Assembly: GCF_003325455.1 (NCBI RefSeq)
Contig: NZ_CP025198.1
Span: forward strand, 2,914,001 to 2,978,000
DNA: 64,000 nt
From: Acidipropionibacterium virtanenii
GTDB lineage: Bacteria; Actinomycetota; Actinomycetes; Propionibacteriales; Propionibacteriaceae
Reading direction: 5' to 3'
A program made the position numbers and the translations under genes. The first letter of the stretch is position 1. Each line of letters starts with the position of its first letter. The notes beneath the pieces were generated by a model. The model was not told the origin of the DNA. It saw only the letters and a program-made list of their open reading frames with translations, and ran no database searches. Shown here piece by piece: positions 50,915 through 59,542 of the stretch.

Positions 50915-52744
50915 ATGAGCGAAGCCGGAAGTTGGCTGGGCGGGCGCTACGAGCTGCTGAATGTGATCGGCCGTGGCGGCATGGCCGAGGTGTGGAAGGC
51001 GCGCGATCACCGGCTGGGACGCGACGTCGCCATCAAGCGGCTGCGCGCCGATCTGGCCTCCGACGAGACCTTCCAGGCGCGCTTCCAGCGGGAGGCGCAG
51101 TCGGCCGCCGGGCTGAACCACCCCAATATCGTGTCCGTCTACGACACCGGCGAGGGCCCCGACCCGAACTCCGGGCTGTCGGTGCCCTACATCGTCATGG
51201 AGCTGGTGCAGGGCCACACCCTGCGCGACGTGCTGCGCGACGACCGCAAGATCCTGCCCGCGCGGGCCCTCGAGTTCACCCAGGGCGTGCTGGATGCGCT
51301 GAGCTACTCCCACGCCGCCGGGATCGTGCACCGCGATATCAAGCCGGCCAATGTGATGCTCACCGAGACCGGCCAGGTCAAGGTGATGGATTTCGGCATC
51401 GCCCGGGCGGTCTCCGACACGTCGGCGACGATGACCCAGACGGCCGCGGTGATCGGCACCGCCCAGTACCTGTCCCCCGAGCAGGCCCGCGGCGAGGTGG
51501 TCGACAACCGCGCCGACATCTACGCCACCGGCTGCCTGCTCTACGAGCTGCTGGTGGGGCGCCCGCCCTTCCTGGGCGACTCCCCGGTCTCGGTGGCCTA
51601 CCAGCACGTCCGGGAGATCCCGGCCCCGCCGTCGAGCCTGGATCCCGAGATCACCCCGGCGATGGACGCCATCACCCTCAAGGCCCTGGCCAAGGCGCCG
51701 TCCGACCGGTACCAGACGGCCAAGGAGATGCACGACGACATCGCCCGGGTGCTGGCCGGCCAGCCGCCGCTCGCACCGCTGGTGACCGGAGCCGCCGGCG
51801 ATGCCGAGTCCACCGCGGCCACCCAGGTGATCTCCCCCGCGGCGATCACCGGGACGGCGGTCGGCGGCACTCCGGTCTCGCCGGAATCGGCCGGATACGC
51901 GACCGGCAACACCGCCGGCTACGGCAACACCGGATACAGCACGGCCACCTCCGGTATGACGCCGGTGGTTCCCGGTGAGGGCGAGCTGGAGTCCGGCGAC
52001 GGGAAGGAACCGGCCAAGAAGCGCAAGCGCTGGCCGATCATTCTCGTGGTGGTGCTGGTGGTGCTCGCCCTGGGGGTCGGAGGCGTGGGCCTCTACCAGG
52101 TCTTCGGCGCCGGATCCGGCTCCACCCCGACGCCGTCCGTGAAGATGGTCAAGGTCCCGGCGGTGACCGGGATGAGTCAGGGGGGCGCCACCTCCACGCT
52201 CACCAACGCCGGACTCAAGACGAAGGTGACGACCGTCCGGAAGGACGACGACACCGCCGGACAGGTCATCGGCCAGGATCCCGCTGACGGCAAGTCGGTC
52301 GCCTCGGGCAGCACCGTCACGATCACCGTGAATCAGGGGCCGAAGAAGCTGACGGTCCCGACCGGGCTGGAGGGGATGAGCGAATCGACCGCCAAGAAGG
52401 CCCTCACCGCGGCCGGGTTCTCCTCGGGGGATATCGCCGTGAAGTACGAGGAGTCGTCCTCCTCGGACGCCGGGACCGTCACCGGGGTGAGCCCCAGCGA
52501 AGGCTCCGAGGTGGACGAGGGGACGTCGGTGACGCTGACCGTGGCGACCGCGCCGGCGCCCCAGCCCACCCAGACCAAGACGGTGCCGGCACCCCAACCG
52601 ACCGGCGGCAATGGCGGGGGAGACGGCGGCGATGGCGGGGGAGACGGCGGTGGCGACGGCAACGACACACCGACCGGTGGCCCGACGAACACCGGTGGCG
52701 ATACCGGGGGCGGCGACAAGCCCACCAGCGGCTCGACTCCTTGA
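50915..52744 (+). CDS. pknB: Ser/Thr protein kinase PknB with PASTA domains
   Basis: This 609-residue receptor kinase controls cell-wall growth. The kinase domain (about 1-270) has VIGRGGMAEVWKARD, the Lys in VAIKRL, HRDIKPANVML, DFGIARAV, and the activation-loop/P+1 region GTAQYLSPEQARGE. A membrane segment follows at about 371-393. Outside are only two clear PASTA repeats (VKVPAVTGMSQGGATSTLTN ..., LTVPTGLEGMSESTAKKALT ...), compared with four in M. tuberculosis PknB. The C-terminal tail of about 60 residues is Pro then Gly/Asp/Thr-rich (GGDGGDGGGDGGGDG). GAAGGAGA precedes the ATG. Confidence 0.95.
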   Translation: MSEAGSWLGGRYELLNVIGRGGMAEVWKARDHRLGRDVAIKRLRADLASDETFQARFQREAQSAAGLNHPNIVSVYDTGEGPDPNSGLSVPYIVMELVQGHTLRDVLRDDRKILPARALEFTQGVLDALSYSHAAGIVHRDIKPANVMLTETGQVKVMDFGIARAVSDTSATMTQTAAVIGTAQYLSPEQARGEVVDNRADIYATGCLLYELLVGRPPFLGDSPVSVAYQHVREIPAPPSSLDPEITPAMDAITLKALAKAPSDRYQTAKEMHDDIARVLAGQPPLAPLVTGAAGDAESTAATQVISPAAITGTAVGGTPVSPESAGYATGNTAGYGNTGYSTATSGMTPVVPGEGELESGDGKEPAKKRKRWPIILVVVLVVLALGVGGVGLYQVFGAGSGSTPTPSVKMVKVPAVTGMSQGGATSTLTNAGLKTKVTTVRKDDDTAGQVIGQDPADGKSVASGSTVTITVNQGPKKLTVPTGLEGMSESTAKKALTAAGFSSGDIAVKYEESSSSDAGTVTGVSPSEGSEVDEGTSVTLTVATAPAPQPTQTKTVPAPQPTGGNGGGDGGDGGGDGGGDGNDTPTGGPTNTGGDTGGGDKPTSGSTP

Positions 52745-52773
52745 AGGCCCACCATCACCCCGCCGCCGTGGTG

Positions 52774-52798
52774 GCCCTCAGGTCGCTGACCTGAGGGC
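52774..52798. terminator. Bidirectional hairpin terminator after pknB
   Basis: GCCCTCAGGTC (52774-52784) pairs with GACCTGAGGGC (52788-52798) around a 3-nt loop. Longer flanking complementarity (CCCCGCC with GGCGGGG) extends it. It lies between the convergent pknB and glutamine amidotransferase genes. Confidence 0.7.
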
Positions 52799-52859
52799 TG
52801 CCGTCGGGCGGGGTGGGGCCGGACCGGTTCCCGGAGAGTGACGGACCCGACGGGGTCCC

Positions 52860-52907
52860 AGGATGTACTGCCCGCAGGGTGCCAGGACGTACTGCCCGCA
52901 GGGTGTC
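52860..52907. repeat. Tandem 24-bp duplication at the amidotransferase 3' end
   Basis: Two head-to-tail units of AGGA(T/C)GTACTGCCCGCAGG... occupy 52860-52883 and 52884-52907, with two mismatches. The second unit overlaps the stop codon of the minus-strand gene. It is probably a local slippage duplication. Confidence 0.7.
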
Positions 52908-53553
52908 AGGACGCCGTCATGAGCGGTGTCATGGAGACGGCGCGCCCCGGTGCCCCGGCGTCGCCGCAGTCTGCCAGCCAGTGGGCCAGCATCTGATGGC
53001 CGTGCTCGCTGAGCACCGACTCGGGGTGGAACTGGACCGCCTCGACGGGCAGCTCCTTGTGCCGCAGCCCCATGATGACGGGCCCAGCCGCGGAATCCGC
53101 GGTGGCGGTGATCTCCAGGCAGTCCGGAAGGGTGTCAGGGTCGGCGGCCAGGGAGTGGTAGCGGGTCACGGTCAGGGGTGAGGGGAGCCCCTCGAAGACT
53201 CCGGTGCCGTTGTGGACGACCTGCGAGACCTTCCCGTGGAGCTGCTCGGGGGCCCGCGAGACGGTTCCTCCCCAGGCCACGGCCATGGCCTGCATGCCCA
53301 GGCAGACGCCGAAGATCGGGACGGTGCCGCAGTGGTTGCGCAGCACGTCGATGCAGACCCCGGCGTCCTCGGGGCGCCCGGGGCCCGGGGAGAGCAGGAT
53401 GCCGTCGTAGCTCTCGGCCCAGGACTCGGAGTCGAAGCGCGGGTCGTCATTGCGCCAGACATCGACCCGGGCACCGATCTGTCCCAGGTAGGAGACGATA
53501 TTCCACACGAACGAGTCGTAATTGTCGATGACGAGGATCCGGCGCTCTGACAT
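52906..53553 (-). CDS. Anthranilate/aminodeoxychorismate synthase component II (glutamine amidotransferase)
   Basis: This 215-residue class I amidotransferase supplies ammonia from glutamine to a chorismate-using partner (TrpE or PabB). It begins RILVIDNYDSFVWNIVSYLG, has LLSPGPGRPEDAG, the catalytic Cys in FGVCLGMQAMAVAWGG, and the His-Glu in VQFHPESVLSEHG. No trp or pab genes are near, so TrpG and PabA cannot be separated. This position beside pknB is common in Actinobacteria. The ATG 53553 lies 7 nt after TAGAAT, consistent with a leaderless start. Confidence 0.93.
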   Translation of the reverse strand: MSERRILVIDNYDSFVWNIVSYLGQIGARVDVWRNDDPRFDSESWAESYDGILLSPGPGRPEDAGVCIDVLRNHCGTVPIFGVCLGMQAMAVAWGGTVSRAPEQLHGKVSQVVHNGTGVFEGLPSPLTVTRYHSLAADPDTLPDCLEITATADSAAGPVIMGLRHKELPVEAVQFHPESVLSEHGHQMLAHWLADCGDAGAPGRAVSMTPLMTAS

Positions 53554-53570
53554 GCCCGGAATTCTAGAGG

Positions 53571-54317
53571 TCAACTGGGCGTCGCCTCGCTGGGCACCGG
53601 CCCCTGGTACGCGGGCATGGTGACCCGGCCGGCGTCCTGAACCTTCCAGCCCAGACGGTAGGCAGTGGCGTACTCCTTGTAGATCTTCACCGACTCGTTG
53701 GAGTCCAGGGCCCGATGGATGGCGTCGACGTCGCCGATGGCCTCGATCCGGTAGGGCGGGGCGTAGGGCACGCCGTGCAGGACGACGGTGTTGCCGACGC
53801 ATTTCACCCCGGTCAGCGAGGTGACCCGCTGGCCCTGGATGGTCATCGCCTCCGCACCCGCCGACCACATCACGTTGACCACCATCTGGATGTCCTGCTG
53901 GTGGACCACGAGCATGTTCTGATCGACCCCGCCGGGGTTGACGTCGAGGGGGGCGTCGTCGAGGGTGACGCGGACCGCGGGGCCTCTCACGGCCTCCATG
54001 CCGGCTCTCGGGGCCGCGGACTCGAATGATCGCGAGGAGGAGCCGGTGCCGGTGTTGCGGGAGGCGGCGAGGCGGTCGACGTCAGCCCGGAGCCTGGCGA
54101 TCTTGGCGGCCTGTCCGGCGTTGTGATCGGCCTGTCCACGGACGACGGTGGCGAGGTCCTTGTCCTGATCGGGGCGCAGATCCCGGCCGCCGGAGGTGGT
54201 GGCGGCCGAGGCCACCATGAATCCGGCGAGCACCAAGACGCCGGAGGTCGCCATCCGCCCGCGGCCGAATCGGCGTCTCGCGTGCCGCGGGGACGACCGG
54301 TCCTCGTCGTTGGCCAT
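53571..54317 (-). CDS. DUF881 family protein (cell-division-locus membrane protein)
   Basis: This 248-residue protein has an N-terminal membrane segment (TSGVLVLAGFMVASAATTSG, about residues 22-41). A coiled-coil-like stretch follows (about 55-90). The DUF881 domain reads VRGPAVRVTLDDAPLDVNPG, NMLVVHQQDIQMVVNVMWSA, GAEAMTIQGQRVTSLT and GVPYAPPYRIEAIGD. It is a constant neighbour of crgA in Actinobacteria, and a role in division is inferred from that. The ATG 54317 follows GGGGTGAGG closely. Confidence 0.9.
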   Translation of the reverse strand: MANDEDRSSPRHARRRFGRGRMATSGVLVLAGFMVASAATTSGGRDLRPDQDKDLATVVRGQADHNAGQAAKIARLRADVDRLAASRNTGTGSSSRSFESAAPRAGMEAVRGPAVRVTLDDAPLDVNPGGVDQNMLVVHQQDIQMVVNVMWSAGAEAMTIQGQRVTSLTGVKCVGNTVVLHGVPYAPPYRIEAIGDVDAIHRALDSNESVKIYKEYATAYRLGWKVQDAGRVTMPAYQGPVPSEATPS

Positions 54318-54453
54318 CCTCACCCCCCGAGGCGTTGTTCGGTGCCCGGCCGGAATGCATCGGTTGGGCGGCGTCAACTAGGCTACCCGGGTACGTCCGG
54401 CCGGGTCGCACCCGCGTCGAGGTTCCGTCACGTCAGCGCCAGGAGTAGTCATC

Positions 54454-54828
54454 GTGCCCGAGTCCAAGGTTCGCAAGTCCGCCAAGAAGGGACAGAACAA
54501 GAACTCCAGGAAGGCACCCAGTGTGAAGAAGGCGGCCGCCGAGAAGGAGGCCGAGGAGGCCAGGAAGGCCGAGGCCGAGTCCCCCGAGGGCAAGGCCGCC
54601 GCGGCGAAGGAGGAGGCCGCCGAGGAGCGTCGGCGCCGTCTCACGATGGACCGGTCCTGGGTGCCGTGGGTCTTCATCCCGGTCGGCGTCCTCGGGGTGC
54701 TGTGGCTGGTGGTCTACTACATCGCCGGGGCGCAGATCCCGTTCATGCTGGCCCTCGGAGACTGGAACATCCTCATCGGGATGGGGGCCATGGCCGCCGC
54801 CTTCGCGATCGCCACCCTCTGGAAGTAG
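54454..54828 (+). CDS. crgA: Cell division protein CrgA
   Basis: This 124-residue protein has a highly charged N-terminal half (Lys/Glu/Ala-rich, about residues 1-65), longer than in many CrgA proteins. Two membrane segments follow (WVPWVFIPVGVLGVLWLVVY and NILIGMGAMAAAFAIATLW) with a short loop. CrgA coordinates FtsZ-ring and PBP recruitment at the septum. GTG 54454 follows AGGAG. It is divergent from the DUF881 gene across 136 bp. Confidence 0.95.
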   Translation: MPESKVRKSAKKGQNKNSRKAPSVKKAAAEKEAEEARKAEAESPEGKAAAAKEEAAEERRRRLTMDRSWVPWVFIPVGVLGVLWLVVYYIAGAQIPFMLALGDWNILIGMGAMAAAFAIATLWK

Positions 54829-54893
54829 CGTCCGCCCGGAAGAAGCGCCGCCCGAGGTGGCAGGAGCGAAGCGACGTAGAGGGGTCCCCACTC

Positions 54894-56444
54894 TTACAGG
54901 CTTGGCTTCAGCAGCGGGAAGAGGATGGTCTCGCGGATTCCCGCGTTGGTGAAGAGCATCACCAGGCGGTCGACGCCCAGGCCCAGGCCACCCATCGGGG
55001 GACAGCCGAACTCCAGGGCCTCCAGGAAGTCCTCGTCGAGCTGCATGGCCTCCGGATCGCCCGCGGCCGCAGCCAGGGACTGCTCGGTGAGCACCCGGCG
55101 CTGGATCACCGGATCGACCAGCTCGGAGAAGCCGGTGCCCCGCTCCATGCCGCCGATGATGAGGTCCCAGGCCTCGACCATCCGCGGGTCGTCGCGGTGG
55201 GGGCGGGCCAGCGGCTGGGCGATGGCCGGGTAGTCGCACACGAAGGTGGGCTGCATCAGGGTGGGCTCGACGAGCTCGCCGAACAGCTCCATGACGATCT
55301 TGCCGGCGCTCCAGCCGTCGTCAACCGGGATCTGCCTGGCATCGGCGATCTCCCGGAGCCGCCCCACGGGGGTGTCGAGGGTGATCTCCTCGCCGAGGGC
55401 CTCCGAGAGGCCCGGATACACCTTGACCCACGTCCACTCGCCGTCCAGGTCGATGACCCCGGCGTCGGTGGTGATCCGGTGCATTCCCACGGCGTCGGCG
55501 GTCTCCATGATGATCTGCTTGATCACCCCGGCGATGGTGAACTGATCGCCCCAGCTCATGTAGGCCTCGAGCATGGAGAACTCGGCCGAGTGGGTGGAGT
55601 CGATGCCCTCGTTGCGGAACACCCGTCCCATCTCGTAGACCCGGTCGACGCCGCCGACCATGGCCCGCTTGAGGTAGAGCTCCAGGGCGATCCTCAGGCT
55701 CATGTCGATGCCGAAGGCGTTGAGGTGGGTGTTGAAGGGCCGTGCCGCCGCGCCGCCGTGTACCAGCTGGAGGGTCGGCGTCTCCACCTCGAGGAAGCCG
55801 TCATTCTCCAGGGAGGTGCGGATCGCCCGGGTGATCGCGGCGCGGGTGCGCACCATCTGACGGGACTCCTCGCGGACCACCAGGTCGGCGTAGCGGCGCC
55901 GCACCCGGGCCTCCTCCGACAGGTCGGTGTGAAGGTTCGGCAGGGGCCGCAGAGCCTTCGACGCCATTCGCCACTCGGCGGCCATCACGGACAGCTCGCC
56001 GCGGCGGGATCGGACGACGCGGCCCTTCACCCAGACGAAATCGCCCAGGTCGACGTCGGCCTTCCACGCGGCCAGGGCGTCGGCCCCGACCTCGGCCTTC
56101 GACAGCATCACCTGGAGGCGCTCGCCGTCGGAGGCGTCGGTGAAGCCGTCCTGAAGGGTCGCGAAGCACAGTCTGCCGGTGTTGCGGACGAAGACGACGC
56201 GTCCGCCGATGGCCACGACGTCGTCGGTCTCCTCGCCGTCGGCGAGGACGGGTTCGCCGTCGGCGCCGGTGTACTGGGAGCGGATCTGCGAGAGGGTGTG
56301 GTCGCGCCTCAGGTCGACCGGGTAGGCCTGCCCGCCGTCGTCGAGGATCCGTGCCCGCTTGTCCAGCCGGACCTTCATCTGTTCGGACATGTCGGGGGCC
56401 GTCGACGCCTGGGAAGTCTGCGCGGGATTCTGCTCGTCACTCAC
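54894..56444 (-). CDS. lysS: Lysyl-tRNA synthetase, class II
   Basis: This 516-residue enzyme charges tRNA-Lys. An OB-fold anticodon domain (VVAIGGRVVFVRNTGRLCFA, residues about 55-150) precedes the class II core: motif 1 region MVRTRAAITRAIRTSLEND, motif 2 VYEMGRVFRNEGIDSTHSAE, and motif 3 GLGLGVDRLVMLFTNAGIRE. Length is normal. GTG 56444 lies 6 nt after TAGGCT on the minus strand, a leaderless arrangement; GTG 56450 would add two residues. Confidence 0.96.
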   Translation of the reverse strand: MSDEQNPAQTSQASTAPDMSEQMKVRLDKRARILDDGGQAYPVDLRRDHTLSQIRSQYTGADGEPVLADGEETDDVVAIGGRVVFVRNTGRLCFATLQDGFTDASDGERLQVMLSKAEVGADALAAWKADVDLGDFVWVKGRVVRSRRGELSVMAAEWRMASKALRPLPNLHTDLSEEARVRRRYADLVVREESRQMVRTRAAITRAIRTSLENDGFLEVETPTLQLVHGGAAARPFNTHLNAFGIDMSLRIALELYLKRAMVGGVDRVYEMGRVFRNEGIDSTHSAEFSMLEAYMSWGDQFTIAGVIKQIIMETADAVGMHRITTDAGVIDLDGEWTWVKVYPGLSEALGEEITLDTPVGRLREIADARQIPVDDGWSAGKIVMELFGELVEPTLMQPTFVCDYPAIAQPLARPHRDDPRMVEAWDLIIGGMERGTGFSELVDPVIQRRVLTEQSLAAAAGDPEAMQLDEDFLEALEFGCPPMGGLGLGVDRLVMLFTNAGIRETILFPLLKPSL

Positions 56445-56479
56445 CGTCACAGCCTATCCGGCCTCGATACGATGAGCCC
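56445..56479. promoter_or_regulatory. Compact bidirectional leaderless promoter, lysS / YbjQ-like gene
   Basis: Only 35 bp separate the two divergent start codons. Minus strand: TAGGCT (56456-56451), 6 nt, GTG 56444. Plus strand: TACGAT (56468-56473), 6 nt, ATG 56480. Both mRNAs would begin at the start codon. The two polymerases cannot bind at the same time. Confidence 0.55.
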
Positions 56480-57157
56480 ATGAGCTCATCCCTGCCTCCC
56501 TCACAGCCGCAGCCCGGGTGGCAGCCGCCCAGGCAGGGCCAGCAGCCTCCCCAGGGTCAGCCTCCCCAGGGCCAGTCCCAGCAACCGCCGCAGGGCCCGC
56601 CGCCCGGCTATCCGGTGCAGTATCCGCCCCAGGGTCCGTGGCCGAACCGGTACTCCAGCGCCGGATATCCGACCCCGCCGGTGCCCCAGCCCGGACAGCT
56701 GCCCCCTCAGCCACCGGTGCAGCCGCCGACCCAGCACAGTCAGCAGTCCCAGTCGTCGCGCTCGGCCCAGGGCCCCTCCCCCGAGGAGAGGCAGGTCGCC
56801 CCGCCGGCCCCGGTGCCGCCGGTGAGGATGCCCGAGCCGCCCGCGGTGACGGCGTCCTTCCCCCGCCATGACATCCCGGTGCTCACTCTGGCGGACTTCC
56901 CGGGCCGGCGGATCGCCGCGGTCCTCGGGTCGGTGGAGGGCTGCGTGACCCGTTCACGGGAGCTGGAACCGCGCGCCGACCTGTCGGAGATCCTCATGCT
57001 GACCAGGCAGGACGCCGTGGATGCGATGGTCACCCTGGCTCTGCGGGCCGGCGCGGACGCCGTACTGGGACTGCGATTCGACACCTCGGCGATCAGCGAC
57101 GGGGCGTCTGAGATCTGCGCCTACGGGACGGCGGTCAAACTCGCCGAGGAGGCCTGA
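56480..57157 (+). CDS. YbjQ-type (heavy-metal-binding domain family) protein with Pro/Gln-rich N-terminus
   Basis: This 225-residue protein has an N-terminal half (about 1-125) that is a Pro/Gln/Gly repeat region (many PPQGQ units), unstructured. The C-terminal half (about 130-225) is a YbjQ/UPF0145 domain: VLTLADFPGRRIAAVLGSVE, then ILMLTRQDAVDAMVTLALRA and GADAVLGLRFDTSAISDGAS. The usual YbjQ domain stands alone at about 105 residues, so the fusion is unusual. Function is unknown. Confidence 0.8.
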   Translation: MSSSLPPSQPQPGWQPPRQGQQPPQGQPPQGQSQQPPQGPPPGYPVQYPPQGPWPNRYSSAGYPTPPVPQPGQLPPQPPVQPPTQHSQQSQSSRSAQGPSPEERQVAPPAPVPPVRMPEPPAVTASFPRHDIPVLTLADFPGRRIAAVLGSVEGCVTRSRELEPRADLSEILMLTRQDAVDAMVTLALRAGADAVLGLRFDTSAISDGASEICAYGTAVKLAEEA

Positions 57158-57162
57158 CGCCT

Positions 57163-57214
57163 GAAGCACTGTCGAGTTGATGCGAAATGACCAGCATCAA
57201 CTCGACAGTGCTTC
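57163..57214. terminator. Perfect 21-bp inverted repeat between convergent genes
   Basis: GAAGCACTGTCGAGTTGATG continues by one base at 57163-57183 and is mirrored exactly at 57194-57214, with a 10-nt loop. It lies between the YbjQ-like gene and the racemase gene, so it can stop both transcripts. The arms are unusually long and perfect for a plain terminator, and the 3' side lacks a T-run. Confidence 0.65.
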
Positions 57215-57228
57215 GAGGGCTCGGCGCC

Positions 57229-57954
57229 TCAGGAGACGGTGAAGGGCTCCAGCAGGCCGATGTATCTCTTGGGCAGCGGCGCGGCGTACTCCCCACGGGA
57301 GCAGGCGCCCACGCCGTTGCGCACCATGGCCTCCACCAGCCCGACGGCGGCCCCCACGCCGTCGATCACCGGCGCCCCGGTCTCAGCGCTCACCCGGGAC
57401 GCCATCTCGGCCATTCCGGCACAGCCGAGCACGATCGCCTCGACGCCCTCGTGGGTGAGCGCCTCACGGGCCAGACCGGCGACCATGTCCTCGGCGGAAT
57501 CCACCGCCAGGACCGGCACCTCGCAGGCCAGCACCTCCCGGCAGCGGTCCGCGAAGCCGTAGGCCCTGGCCAGGTCCCAGGCCCTCCCGGCGGTGCGCGA
57601 GAGGGTCGTCACGACGGCGAAGCCGCGAGCGGCCAGCACCGCCAGGTGCATCGCCGCCTGGGCGATCCCGATCACCGGGCGCCCCTGGGCCAGCTCCCGG
57701 GCGGCGTCCATGCCCGGATCCCCGAAGCATGCCAGCACGAAGCCGTCGACCTCGTCGGCGACCCCGCGCGCCACCTCGGTGAGCACCCCGGGAACGGCCA
57801 GCGCCTCGTCGTAGTGACCCTCGATGCTGGCCGGCCCCATGGCGGGAGTGACGGCCTCGATGATGGTCCCCGGCGCCGCGGCGGCGATCGCGGAAGCTTC
57901 GATGGTGGCCGTCATGGCGGCGGTGGTGTTGGGGTTGATGACCCGGAGTCTCAT
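57229..57954 (-). CDS. Aspartate/glutamate (hydantoin/allantoin) racemase family protein
   Basis: This 241-residue protein starts RLRVINPNTTAAMTATIEAS, the classical hydantoin/allantoin racemase beginning. The two catalytic Cys are in LACFGDPGMDAARELA (about residue 75) and IVLGCAGMAEMA (about 180). Given the allantoin genes next door, it probably interconverts R- and S-allantoin so that the stereospecific allantoinase can use both. It starts 4 nt after the permease stop and is in the same operon. A Cys-type Asp/Glu racemase of other function is the alternative. Confidence 0.85.
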   Translation of the reverse strand: MRLRVINPNTTAAMTATIEASAIAAAAPGTIIEAVTPAMGPASIEGHYDEALAVPGVLTEVARGVADEVDGFVLACFGDPGMDAARELAQGRPVIGIAQAAMHLAVLAARGFAVVTTLSRTAGRAWDLARAYGFADRCREVLACEVPVLAVDSAEDMVAGLAREALTHEGVEAIVLGCAGMAEMASRVSAETGAPVIDGVGAAVGLVEAMVRNGVGACSRGEYAAPLPKRYIGLLEPFTVS

Positions 57955-57958
57955 GGGC

Positions 57959-59542
57959 TCAGGCTTCCACGGATCGGGCTTCCACGCCGCCGGCAGGCGC
58001 CGTCCCGGGACCGGCGAGGTGACCGTTCGCCTCGGCGTCGGTCCGGTACTTCTCCCGCAGCCCCTTGGACATGAGGAAGTAGGCCGCCGCGCCGACCGCC
58101 GCCCCGATGAACCAGGAGAAGTTCGCCAAGGTCTTGAAGGGCTCGACGGGGATGAGCACAATGCTCAGCGCCACGACGCCGCCCACGACGGTGGCCCACA
58201 CCGCGGTGGGGTTGACGCCCTTGCGGTAGTGGTAGCGGCCGTCCGGGTTCATCGTGTAGAGGTCGTCGGTGACGATGTGCTGGTGGCGCACCAGGTAGTA
58301 GTCGGCGACCAGGATGCCGAAGAGCGGGCCGGTGAAGCTGGCCAGCACGTCGAGGGTGTAGTGGATCACCTCGTCGCTGGAGTACAGGTTCCAGGGGGTG
58401 ATGAGCACCGAGCCGACGGCGGCGATCATGCCGCCGGCGCGCCAGGAGATCTTCTGCGGGGCGACGTGGGAGAAGTCGAAGGCGGGGCTGATGAAGTTCG
58501 CGACGATGTTGATGCCCACGGTCGCGATGGCGAAGGTCATGGCCCCCAGCACGATGGCGAAGGTGTTGTCGATCTTGCTGACGGTCTCGATGGGATCTGT
58601 GATGAGCTGCCCGTAGACCGGGATGGTGGCGGCGGCGCAGACCACGGTGAGGATCGAGAAGAAGGTGAAGTTGACGGGCAGCCCCCAGAAGTTGCCGCGC
58701 CTGACGTCGCCCATGGTGCGCCCGTAGCGGGAGATGTCTCCGAAGTTGAGCAGCGGTCCGGAGAAGTAGGCCACCACGATGGAGGTGGCGATGACCATCT
58801 GGCCGACGGCCTGCCAGCCGGAGTACTTGACGGAGCCGAGGGTGAGATCGATGTGGCTCATCCCGGCCTTGGCGACCAGGTAGACGGTCAGCACGATCAT
58901 CACGACGTAGACGGCGGGGCCGGCCCAGTCGATGAATCTGCGAATGGCGTTCATGCCGTTCCAGAAGACGAGGGCCTGGCCGATCCACAGCACGATGAAG
59001 GCTCCCCACCCGACGGTCGACAGGCCGGCGAGGCCGTGCTGGGCGGCGTCGGCCCAGGGCACCAGCCCGGGCCACAGCTTGAGGGCGACGACGACCAGGG
59101 CGTCGGAGGCGAGGTAGGTCTGGATGCCGTACCAGGCCACTGCGATGATGCCTCGAAGCACGGCAGGGACGTTGGCCCCGCGGACGCCGAAGGAGGCCCG
59201 GGCGATCACCGGGAAGGGGGCGCCGGCCTTCTGGGAGGGCCTGGCCACCAGGTTGGCCAGCAGCATCACGATGACGATGCCGATGATGAGGCAGACGAAG
59301 ACCTGCCAGCTGGCCAGCCCGAAGGCGAAGAGGCTGCCGGCGGTGACATATCCGCCGACCGAGTGGACGTCCGACATCCAGAAGGCGAAGACGTTGTACC
59401 AGTTCCACTTCTTGTTGACCAGCGGGGCCAGGTCGTCGTTGTACAGGCTGGTGTGGTAACCGGGGCCGACATGGACGTCGGTCGCGGCGGTGGTGGCCGA
59501 GCCCGTCGAGGACCCGCCGCCTTCGAGTTCTGTAGTCGCCAT
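57959..59542 (-). CDS. NCS1 family permease, probable allantoin transporter
   Basis: This 527-residue transporter has 12 membrane segments. NCS1 features are NKKWNWYNVFAFWMSDVHSV, RASFGVRGANVPAVLRGIIA, FSGPLLNFGDISRYGRTMGD, and the C-terminal LVADYYLVRHQ and YHYRKGVNPTAVWA. The family carries cytosine, uracil, hydantoins or allantoin. The neighbouring genes make allantoin the best guess. GGAGG precedes the ATG. It is divergently transcribed from allB and shares its control region. Confidence 0.88.
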   Translation of the reverse strand: MATTELEGGGSSTGSATTAATDVHVGPGYHTSLYNDDLAPLVNKKWNWYNVFAFWMSDVHSVGGYVTAGSLFAFGLASWQVFVCLIIGIVIVMLLANLVARPSQKAGAPFPVIARASFGVRGANVPAVLRGIIAVAWYGIQTYLASDALVVVALKLWPGLVPWADAAQHGLAGLSTVGWGAFIVLWIGQALVFWNGMNAIRRFIDWAGPAVYVVMIVLTVYLVAKAGMSHIDLTLGSVKYSGWQAVGQMVIATSIVVAYFSGPLLNFGDISRYGRTMGDVRRGNFWGLPVNFTFFSILTVVCAAATIPVYGQLITDPIETVSKIDNTFAIVLGAMTFAIATVGINIVANFISPAFDFSHVAPQKISWRAGGMIAAVGSVLITPWNLYSSDEVIHYTLDVLASFTGPLFGILVADYYLVRHQHIVTDDLYTMNPDGRYHYRKGVNPTAVWATVVGGVVALSIVLIPVEPFKTLANFSWFIGAAVGAAAYFLMSKGLREKYRTDAEANGHLAGPGTAPAGGVEARSVEA

